From NCBI GenBank assembly GCA_029460375.1, contig JARPAQ010000179.1:1-11131 (forward strand): 11,131 nt of DNA. Reading direction: 5' to 3'. Numbering within the stretch: the stretch's first letter is position 1; every line of letters begins with the position of its first letter. The notes under the pieces are model-generated. The model saw nothing but the letters and a program-made list of their open reading frames with translations, was not told the DNA's origin and made no database searches. The position numbers were made by a program, and so were the translations under genes. Below are positions 1 through 5,242 of this stretch, piece after piece. Source of the DNA: Nitrososphaerota archaeon (GTDB lineage Archaea; Thermoproteota; Nitrososphaeria; Nitrososphaerales; JACPRH01).

Positions 1-81
1 AGTGACCGTCAGAGCAACACTGCCGTCTTTGATAAACGACAAGTCTCCTGAATCACAGCAGACTACATCATCAAGAATCAT
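1..81 (-). CDS. 5' end of an unidentified gene, cut by the window edge
   Basis: An ATG at 81 opens a minus-strand frame with no stop up to the window edge (27 codons, starting MILDDVVCCDSGD). I do not recognise the family; the visible part looks like short alternating strands. The gene call is supported by a TATA-like run at 107-114 (TTTTTTAT on the minus strand) centred about 29 nt upstream of the ATG. The same spacing is seen for thrS and sepF in this window and would make the transcript leaderless. The gene is divergent from thrS. With so few residues, chance openness cannot be excluded. Confidence 0.4.
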   Translation of the reverse strand, partial: MILDDVVCCDSGDLSFIKDGSVALTVT

Positions 82-142
82 CTATACACACGTTATTCCC
101 AGTGACATAAAAAACCTTTAGGCTTGAAAATTCATAAGGCGT

Positions 143-156
143 GAAAAGCTTTAATT
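143..156 (+). promoter_or_regulatory. Probable thrS promoter (BRE/TATA-like)
   Basis: A purine-rich element (GAAAAG, 143-148) is followed by CTTTAATT (149-156). The box is centred about 29 nt upstream of the thrS ATG, so transcription should begin at or within a few bases of the start codon. This is inferred from archaeal promoter geometry only. Confidence 0.5.
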
Positions 157-181
157 TGACACAACTATCCACGCCTGTTAG

Positions 182-2044
182 ATGAGGATACTTCAACTTC
201 ACTCCGACTTCATAGAGTACCAGCCCACGCGAAAAGAAATAGCTACAGCCGAAGAGACCGAAATGAAACCTGTGAAACTAGACGATATAGTTGTACTGTT
301 CACCTGCGTAGAGAAAGGAGACAACGAAACCACAGCCGACCGAGCAGTGAAAGAAGTGGTAAAGTCACTGAAGAACATAGGAGCCCGCCGAATCATAATC
401 TACCCATACGCACACCTCAGCACCAGCCTCGCACCCCCCCGAGAAGCCCTGAAGATACTGAAGGAGATGGAGAAGAACGCCCGAGAAGCAGACCTAGAAG
501 TCCACCGCGCACCCTTCGGATGGACCAAAGCCTTCAACATAAAGGTGAAAGGCCACCCGCTAGCTGAGCAGTCCAAAGTCATAGAGGCAGAAGGCGCCGA
601 AGAAAAAGAAGTTGTCTCAAAGGCATTGAAAGCCGAAGAGAAACTTGTATCCCACTGGTACATCTTCCAGCTGGACGGCCAACTCATCCCGATGGACGAA
701 TACAGTTTCACCAAAAACTCTGAGTTTGAAAAATTCAAAAAGTACGAAGTATCTAAAGCCCGAGCCGCTCAGCAGACCCCCCCTCATGTCACACTTATGA
801 AAAGGCTGACGATAGCGGATTACGAGCCGGGTTCAGACCCTGGGAATATGAGGTACTACCCGAAAGGGCGTCTTATCAAGAGTCTCTTAGAGCAGTTTGT
901 AAGCCAGAAGGTGAAAGAGTACGGTGGTGTAGAGGTTGAGACTCCGATTATGTACGACTTTGAGCATCCCAGTCTCGCCAGTTATCTTGACCGGTTTCCA
1001 GCTCGTCAGTATGTGGTAAAGTCTGAGGATAAGGATCTCTTTCTACGCTTCAGCGCCTGTTTTGGCCAGTTCCTGATGGCGAAGGATATTCAGCTATCCT
1101 ACAAGCATCTACCGTTCAGACTCTACGAGTTGACCAAGTACAGCTTCAGGCGTGAGAAGAGCGGCGAGGTATCTGGTCTCAGAAGGCTTAGGGCGTTCAC
1201 TATGCCTGACTGCCACGCTTTCTGCAGAAACCTTGATCAAGCGAAGGAGGAGGCATTGAAGCGGTTCAAGCTCTCCCTAGATGTTCTTGAAGGCATCGGG
1301 TTGACAAAGGACGATTATCAGCTCGCGGTACGGTTTACAAAACAGTTCTATGATGAAAACAAGGAGTTTCTAAAGTCGATCGTCAATATGTTCGGCAGAC
1401 CAAGCTTGGCTGAAGTCTGGGATGAACGCTTCTTCTACTTCACATTCAAATGGGAGTTCAACTTCGTGGATAACCTCGACAAGGCTTCAGCCCTATCGAC
1501 AGATCAGATAGATGTCGAAAACGCTGAAAGGTACGGCATCACATACGTAGACGAAGACGACACCAGACAATTCCCCATAATACTTCACAACTCACCGAGC
1601 GGAGCGATAGAACGCTGCATCTACGCCCTGCTGGAGAAGGCCTACAAAACACAGAAACAGGGGGGAAGACCCCATCTACCTGTCTGGCTCTCACCCACTC
1701 AAGTCAGGCTGATACCGCTTAACCCAACCCACAACTCCTACGCCGATAACCTTGCAGATGAGCTAGAGGAGAGCCGAATACGGGTCGATATAGATGACCG
1801 AGATGAAACCGTGTCTAAACGAATAAGATCCGCTGAACGTGAATGGATACCCTACATAGCCGTCATAGGCGAAAAAGAAGCATCATCAGGCATCCTCCAG
1901 ATACGGGACAGAGCATCTGGAAGCATGAGAAATATGTCTCCGGAAGAACTGAAAGCCGAAGTATCCAGCAAGACCCAAGGCAAACCGTACCAACCTCTAT
2001 CACTACCCCGAAACCTGACGAAGCACCCTCAATTCCCCGGCTGA
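182..2044 (+). CDS. thrS: Threonyl-tRNA synthetase, archaeal type with N-terminal editing domain
   Basis: Class II aminoacyl-tRNA synthetase that charges tRNA-Thr in the cytoplasm. It is 620 aa, normal for archaeal ThrRS. Residues 1 to about 145 form the archaeal D-aminoacyl-tRNA deacylase-like editing domain that removes mischarged serine; YPYAHLS (74-80, H78) and TKAFNIKVKGHPLAE (115-129, K116) match its conserved segments. The catalytic core (about 205-495) has the motif 2 signature FRRE (322-325). The likely zinc ligands are C293 (SACFG), H345 (MPDCHAF) and H469 (ILHNSPSG). The anticodon-binding domain spans about 500-600. The ATG is preferred because it lies about 29 nt after a TATA-like box with no clear Shine-Dalgarno, consistent with a leaderless mRNA. 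It ends 11 bp from the convergent ureohydrolase gene. All expected domains and key residues are present, so the editing and synthetic halves are not split as in some Crenarchaeota. Confidence 0.97.
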   Translation: MRILQLHSDFIEYQPTRKEIATAEETEMKPVKLDDIVVLFTCVEKGDNETTADRAVKEVVKSLKNIGARRIIIYPYAHLSTSLAPPREALKILKEMEKNAREADLEVHRAPFGWTKAFNIKVKGHPLAEQSKVIEAEGAEEKEVVSKALKAEEKLVSHWYIFQLDGQLIPMDEYSFTKNSEFEKFKKYEVSKARAAQQTPPHVTLMKRLTIADYEPGSDPGNMRYYPKGRLIKSLLEQFVSQKVKEYGGVEVETPIMYDFEHPSLASYLDRFPARQYVVKSEDKDLFLRFSACFGQFLMAKDIQLSYKHLPFRLYELTKYSFRREKSGEVSGLRRLRAFTMPDCHAFCRNLDQAKEEALKRFKLSLDVLEGIGLTKDDYQLAVRFTKQFYDENKEFLKSIVNMFGRPSLAEVWDERFFYFTFKWEFNFVDNLDKASALSTDQIDVENAERYGITYVDEDDTRQFPIILHNSPSGAIERCIYALLEKAYKTQKQGGRPHLPVWLSPTQVRLIPLNPTHNSYADNLADELEESRIRVDIDDRDETVSKRIRSAEREWIPYIAVIGEKEASSGILQIRDRASGSMRNMSPEELKAEVSSKTQGKPYQPLSLPRNLTKHPQFPG

Positions 2045-2055
2045 ACCGCAGTAAC

Positions 2056-2937
2056 CTACTTCTTCTTACCTAGATGCACAAGGCTGGTCAGCTCAAGCAG
2101 AACCTTAGCAGCCGCTATAGCCGATACACCTGTATCGTAGGGAGGGCAGACCTCGACTATATCAAAACCCAAAACCTTCTTCCCGTTCAACGTGTAAAGA
2201 AATTCCAGAAGCTGAGCAGTCGATATACCCGCTACTTCAGGGTTACCGACTCCTGGAGCGTAGGCTGGGTCAAGCACATCCATATCAACCGACACGTATA
2301 CCTGCTCAAAGTCTCTGAGGAGATCTGCCAGAATCTTTTCATATCTTACTGTTCTCAAGATTGTCTGTGAAGATATGGTCACCATCTCTACGCTGTTCAG
2401 GTAGTCTATCTCCTCGCGTGTTGCGGCTCTTAACCCGATGTGTATAATGTTTCCCACTCCTCTCTCCTCGATGAATCTTCTCAACCAAGTGGTGTGGCTG
2501 AATTTACGGTCAGCAAATTCGTCACGCAGGTCTCCGTGCGCGTCAAAGACTATCAAGGCTGTGTCCTTCGGTACCGTTCTAAACGTCGCGTAAGATAGAG
2601 TATGCTCCCCTCCTAGAACTGCTGGTGTTCCATCTTCTGAAAGTATCTCTGACACAACTTTCTCAACCACATCGGACATACGTTTTACATCACCTGTCTG
2701 GCTGAGATTCCCAATATCCCTCACAGAGAGCTCCTCCAGATCCACATCCAGCCGGTTTGAATACATCTCGATATTCAAAAACGCCTCCCGTATAGCGTTC
2801 GGCCCGAACCTTGAGCCTCCTCGATAGGTTGAAGTGGAATCAAAAGGTACACCTAAAACCTCCACAGTGAACGGTACGCCTTCTTTGATGTAGGTCACCA
2901 TAGGACTCGACGTGAGGAAGAGATCTTTATAGCTCAA
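2056..2937 (-). CDS. speB: Agmatinase-type ureohydrolase (arginase family)
   Basis: Member of the arginase/agmatinase/formiminoglutamase superfamily, 293 aa, typical length. The binuclear manganese site is intact: H112 in GGEH (109-112), D132, H134 and D136 in FDAHGD (131-136), and D218 and D220 in SVDMD (216-220), followed by VLDPAYAPGVG (221-231). The FDAHGDLRDEF...FSH arrangement and the size fit the agmatinase branch, which hydrolyses agmatine to putrescine and urea in polyamine synthesis. Substrate cannot be fixed from sequence, and a guanidinobutyrase-like or other specificity is possible. The frame opens with TTG at 2937; the first internal ATG is M13, which would trim only the N-terminal tail. 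It lies downstream of nikR on the same strand, but a 95-bp gap with TATA-like boxes suggests its own promoter. It converges on thrS with an 11-bp gap. Confidence 0.9.
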   Translation of the reverse strand: MSYKDLFLTSSPMVTYIKEGVPFTVEVLGVPFDSTSTYRGGSRFGPNAIREAFLNIEMYSNRLDVDLEELSVRDIGNLSQTGDVKRMSDVVEKVVSEILSEDGTPAVLGGEHTLSYATFRTVPKDTALIVFDAHGDLRDEFADRKFSHTTWLRRFIEERGVGNIIHIGLRAATREEIDYLNSVEMVTISSQTILRTVRYEKILADLLRDFEQVYVSVDMDVLDPAYAPGVGNPEVAGISTAQLLEFLYTLNGKKVLGFDIVEVCPPYDTGVSAIAAAKVLLELTSLVHLGKKK

Positions 2938-2958
2938 ACCTGCTCAAGGCTCCACAAG

Positions 2959-2981
2959 GTGTCTCCCCATCTTGGGGACAC
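2959..2981. repeat. Imperfect inverted repeat over the predicted transcription start of speB
   Basis: GTGTC (2959-2963) and GACAC (2977-2981) are complementary, extended by CCC/GGG after one bulged T, leaving a loop of about 6 nt. It sits just downstream of the TATA-like boxes. It could be an operator or a short 5' hairpin, and chance is possible. Confidence 0.3.
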
Positions 2982-2982
2982 A

Positions 2983-2999
2983 GTTAAAAGAATTAAAAA
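2983..2999 (-). promoter_or_regulatory. Probable promoter of the ureohydrolase gene
   Basis: On the minus strand two TATA-like runs occur: TTTTTAATT (2991-2999) and TTTTAAC (2983-2989). They predict starts near 2968 or 2958 and a leader of about 20-30 nt before the TTG at 2937. An imperfect inverted repeat (2959-2981) covers the predicted start region. Confidence 0.4.
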
Positions 3000-3032
3000 T
3001 CTCTCCTTCAATACGCCATCTGCTCCGCACAA

Positions 3033-3434
3033 CTAGGTTATCGGCGTTATGGTGAACCGCACCTGCTGAACATCTTTGAGGGCCCGTATCCTCCCTATGA
3101 AATCCATAATTTCATCAGCCTCGCCTTCTGTTATGAAGACTTCTAGGCAATGCTTTTTACCCAGATGCAGATGCATATTTCCTGTGACTATCTTGTCGTG
3201 CTCGTGCCTAAGTCGAATCAGTTTTTCGTCTATATCATGTATCTCATGCTCAGAGATAACGGTCACCGTCGCGGTTATGATCCCGTGTGTGAATCTGCTC
3301 AGGTCTTGATCGGATAAGTACTGCCTAACAGCGTCTCTGATGGCTTCAGATCTACTTGAATAACCTTTCTCCTGAACCAGCTCATCCAGCCTATTCAATA
3401 AATTCTTTGTCAACGATATACTGATAATGGTCAA
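3033..3434 (-). CDS. nikR: NikR-family nickel-responsive transcriptional regulator
   Basis: Metal-dependent DNA-binding regulator of 133 aa, the usual NikR length. Residues 1 to about 45 are the ribbon-helix-helix DNA-binding domain (strand ISISLT, helices NLLNRLDELVQEKG and SRSEAIRDAVRQYL). Residues from about 52 are the ACT-like metal-binding tetramerisation domain. The four ligands of the E. coli high-affinity nickel site (H76, H87, H89, C95) correspond to H79 (in HEHD), H88 and H90 (MHLHL) and C96 (HCLEV), so metal binding looks intact. The only sensible start is TTG at 3434: the frame upstream has no ATG before a stop. It is divergent from a CDF metal efflux gene, with a perfect palindrome in the gap, suggesting self-regulation and control of efflux. 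The family normally represses nickel uptake; the actual metal here is inferred, not shown. Confidence 0.93.
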   Translation of the reverse strand: MTIISISLTKNLLNRLDELVQEKGYSSRSEAIRDAVRQYLSDQDLSRFTHGIITATVTVISEHEIHDIDEKLIRLRHEHDKIVTGNMHLHLGKKHCLEVFITEGEADEIMDFIGRIRALKDVQQVRFTITPIT

Positions 3435-3462
3435 CGAGAACTCAATTAAGAATATGGCTGGA

Positions 3463-3483
3463 TTTTAATAAATGTTATTAAAA
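3463..3483. promoter_or_regulatory. Perfect 21-bp inverted repeat, candidate NikR operator/promoter
   Basis: Two 9-bp arms, TTTTAATAA (3463-3471) and its exact complement TTATTAAAA (3475-3483), flank the spacer ATG. It lies in the 109-bp divergent region between nikR and the CDF gene, 29 bp upstream of the nikR start. Read on the minus strand it also serves as a TATA-like box giving a nikR start near 3444. A protein bound here would cover the nikR promoter and sit just upstream of the CDF promoter. The function is inferred from position and symmetry. The site does not match the E. coli NikR operator (GTATGA-N16-TCATAC). Confidence 0.55.
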
Positions 3484-3505
3484 ACAACCCTAAATTTAGC
3501 ACAGA

Positions 3506-3514
3506 CTTAATAAA
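3506..3514 (+). promoter_or_regulatory. Probable CDF transporter promoter (TATA-like)
   Basis: CTTAATAAA is centred about 34 nt upstream of the TTG at 3544, predicting transcription start around 3536-3540 and a leader of only a few bases. Confidence 0.4.
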
Positions 3515-3543
3515 CGAACCGTATGTCAACAGTATAGAGCGTC

Positions 3544-4428
3544 TTGGCCAACACTCATATGCATATGGTCACTCGAGGAGACAGAAAGGTTCTAGGCTTC
3601 GTTCTAGTCTTAACAGCCACCTACATGGTTATAGAGCTGATAGGCGGAGTACTGACCAACAGCCTCGCTCTACTTTCAGACGCAGGCCACATGGTTTCAG
3701 ATGTCGGAGGCCTAGCCATCAGCCTAGTAGCCGTCACCCTAGCCTGCAGACCACCTACCCCTGAAAGACCATTTGGACTACGCCGCCTCGAAATACTCGC
3801 AGCGCTGATAAACGGCCTAGTTCTCGTAGGGATAGATGTATACATAATATACAACGCCTATCTGCGTCTACTTGCACCGCAAGAAGTTCAGAGTCTAGGG
3901 ATGCTCGGTATAGCGAGTGGTGGACTTGTAATAAACCTAATCAGCGTCAAGATTCTAAGCCGAGCCTCTAAGAGGAGCCTGAATATTCGAAGCGCTTTCA
4001 TCCATGTGATAGCTGATGCGTTAGGCTCGGTGGGAGCTATAGCTGCCGGCGTGATAATGTTCTTTACAGGTTTCTACCTTGTTGATCCGCTTGTAGGTCT
4101 ACTCATCGGTATATTGCTGATACCCAGTATATGGCGGCTTCTGAAGGAGTCTTTGAATATTCTGCTTGAATCCTGCCCTATTGATGTAGGTGTTCTTCAG
4201 GTTAAGAGTGAGTTGAGGAAGGTGCGCCGTGTCAAGGATGCTCATGACCTTCACATCTGGTCTATATCTTCCGGCATATACTCTCTTAGCGTCCACCTAG
4301 TTATAGAGAATATGAAGCACGGTACAGGGGTACTCAAAGCTGCCAAGAGTATGCTGGATGAGAAGTTCGGGATTCATCACGCTACAATACAGATAGAAGA
4401 GCTCTGCGAAGACGAGATGATACACTAA
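3544..4428 (+). CDS. Cation diffusion facilitator (CDF) metal efflux transporter, CzcD/ZitB type
   Basis: Membrane antiporter exporting divalent metal (Zn, Co, Ni or Cd class) in exchange for protons; 294 aa, normal for the family. Six membrane helices are visible (about 16-36, 43-66, 82-108, 117-137, 150-174, 178-199). The transport-site motifs are H49xxxD53 in TM2 (SDAGHMVSD, with D46) and H154xxxD158 in TM5 (FIHVIADALGSVG). The His/Asp pairs in TM2 and TM5 are the pattern usually seen in zinc-transporting members. Residues from about 205 form the cytoplasmic ferredoxin-like domain (DAHDLHIWSISSG). No long histidine-rich loop lies between TM4 and TM5. The start is uncertain among TTG 3544, ATG 3559 and ATG 3565; a stop at 3535 limits extension. 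TTG 3544 is kept because it best fits the TATA box. Divergence from nikR suggests metal-controlled expression. Zinc is the default metal, but the NikR neighbour makes nickel or cobalt worth testing. Confidence 0.92.
   Translation: MANTHMHMVTRGDRKVLGFVLVLTATYMVIELIGGVLTNSLALLSDAGHMVSDVGGLAISLVAVTLACRPPTPERPFGLRRLEILAALINGLVLVGIDVYIIYNAYLRLLAPQEVQSLGMLGIASGGLVINLISVKILSRASKRSLNIRSAFIHVIADALGSVGAIAAGVIMFFTGFYLVDPLVGLLIGILLIPSIWRLLKESLNILLESCPIDVGVLQVKSELRKVRRVKDAHDLHIWSISSGIYSLSVHLVIENMKHGTGVLKAAKSMLDEKFGIHHATIQIEELCEDEMIH
3556..3567. repeat. 12-bp perfect palindrome at the start of the CDF gene
   Basis: CATATGCATATG equals its own reverse complement. It encodes the N-terminal His-Met-His-Met of the long form of the CDF protein and contains both alternative ATG starts. 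It may only reflect the repeated His-Met codons, so I give little weight to a regulatory role. Confidence 0.3.
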
Positions 4429-4444
4429 TTTCTCCCAGACGAAA

Positions 4445-4453
4445 CTATAAATA
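4445..4453 (+). promoter_or_regulatory. Probable promoter of the queE operon (TATA box)
   Basis: CTATAAATA preceded by the purine-rich GAAA (4441-4444) is among the clearest archaeal TATA boxes in the window. It predicts transcription start near 4475, exactly before the first of two adjacent hairpins in the queE leader, leaving an untranslated leader of about 80 nt. That is unusually long beside the leaderless neighbours. Confidence 0.55.
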
Positions 4454-4544
4454 GCGAGCAGTATCTGCAACGCTTGAAGCAAGATGCTTCGGCGGGTGAG
4501 TGGAGCCTCCACCCGTTCCGCCAAAGAAACCCCGGTGTAGGAGG
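4453..4544 (+). promoter_or_regulatory. Structured leader upstream of queE, candidate regulatory RNA
   Basis: Three consecutive hairpins can be drawn. The first, 4453-4474, is AGCG/CGCT plus GCAG/CTGC around loop TAT. The second, 4476-4490, is GAAGC/GCTTC with loop AAGAT. The third, 4491-4522, directly abutting the second, has outer stem GGCGG/CCGCC and inner stem GTGGA/TCCAC with loop GCC; an alternative pairing is CGGGTG (4493-4498) with CACCCG (4510-4515). An A-rich linker (AAAGAAA) and ACCCCGG follow. Then comes a strong Shine-Dalgarno GGAGG (4540-4544), 11 nt before the TTG. CCTCC (4506-4510) in the third hairpin is exactly complementary to this GGAGG, so two exclusive folds could hide or expose it. 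I do not match it to preQ1-I, preQ1-II or any other known riboswitch consensus I can recall. Regulation is inferred from folding by eye. Confidence 0.45.
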
Positions 4545-4555
4545 ATAAGCAGTAG

Positions 4556-5239
4556 TTGTCAAATACCGTCAGCCGTGAAAGGCTTCTAAAGCTAGTGGAA
4601 GAACCATATCTATCGATAGAAGGTGAAGGCATCCATATAGGTAAGCCTATGGTCTTCATACGTCTAGCTGAATGCAACCTTAGGTGCGGCTGGTGTGACA
4701 CCAAGTATTCTTGGAGCGAAGGTGTATCTTGGAGGTTTGAGGAGTTATCCGATGTAATTGACAAGATAGGGTGTATTAATGTGAGTTTCACGGGGGGTGA
4801 GCCTCTTCTTCAGGCGGACAGCCTTCTAGGGATGCTGGATAGGCTAGGTAGATATGTAACATATCTTAACACGGGGGGAACCATCTGGAGCAGACAGGTC
4901 TTCGAAAAGGTTGACTGGATAACCTGCGACCTGAAGATGCCTTCATCTCGGATGAAGTCTAATGTCACAGTTGTGGAGAGGCTTGCCAAAGCCTACCATG
5001 AAAAACTCCAGTTCAAGATAGTAGTTACCCCTGAAGATCTCCCTCATCTGCTTAACGTCTTAAACAGTATCCCTCAGGATATCCCTGTTACTGTTCAGCC
5101 TGAATATTATTCGTATGGTGCTGGTGGAGCGGCTGAGCTCTCTGAGTGGGTCAAAGCTCACCTTCAAGACAGAGCAAATATCCGAGTTCTTCCACAGCTA
5201 CATAGACTCCTCTGGCCCGATAGAGACCGAAAGGTGTGA
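4556..5239 (+). CDS. queE: 7-carboxy-7-deazaguanine synthase (radical SAM)
   Basis: Radical SAM enzyme that converts 6-carboxytetrahydropterin to 7-carboxy-7-deazaguanine (CDG), the ring-contraction step of 7-deazaguanine synthesis leading to preQ0 and archaeosine in tRNA. It is 227 aa, normal for QueE. The 4Fe-4S cluster motif CNLRCGWC gives C40, C44 and C47. Upstream are YLSIEGEGIHIGKP (18-31) and FIRLAEC, typical of the family, and FTGGEPLLQ (78-86) is the SAM-binding GGEP motif. Start is TTG at 4556: an in-frame TAG lies immediately before it (4553-4555), and a GGAGG lies 11 nt upstream. The next in-frame ATG is at M32, inside the conserved fold. Only 3 nt separate it from the GAT-queC fusion, so the two are clearly co-transcribed. 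Expression may be controlled by the folded leader. Confidence 0.95.
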   Translation: MSNTVSRERLLKLVEEPYLSIEGEGIHIGKPMVFIRLAECNLRCGWCDTKYSWSEGVSWRFEELSDVIDKIGCINVSFTGGEPLLQADSLLGMLDRLGRYVTYLNTGGTIWSRQVFEKVDWITCDLKMPSSRMKSNVTVVERLAKAYHEKLQFKIVVTPEDLPHLLNVLNSIPQDIPVTVQPEYYSYGAGGAAELSEWVKAHLQDRANIRVLPQLHRLLWPDRDRKV

Positions 5240-5242
5240 AGG

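Noticed and set aside
2074..2370. Plus-strand open frame of 98 codons opposite the ureohydrolase gene
   Set aside because: It lies entirely antisense to a gene with an intact metal site, and its translation shows no domain.
3521..3560. NikR-operator-like half sites GTATGT and TCATAT upstream of the CDF gene
   Set aside because: They are 28 bp apart, not the 16 bp of the E. coli operator, and each half differs from the consensus.
4476..4544. queE leader as a known preQ1 riboswitch
   Set aside because: Stem order, loop sequences and the A-rich tail do not match the preQ1-I or preQ1-II layouts I can recall, so I list it only as a candidate new element.
4297..4791. Minus-strand open frame of 164 codons spanning the CDF end and the queE start
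   Set aside because: It runs antisense through two well-supported genes and a promoter and looks like random coding.
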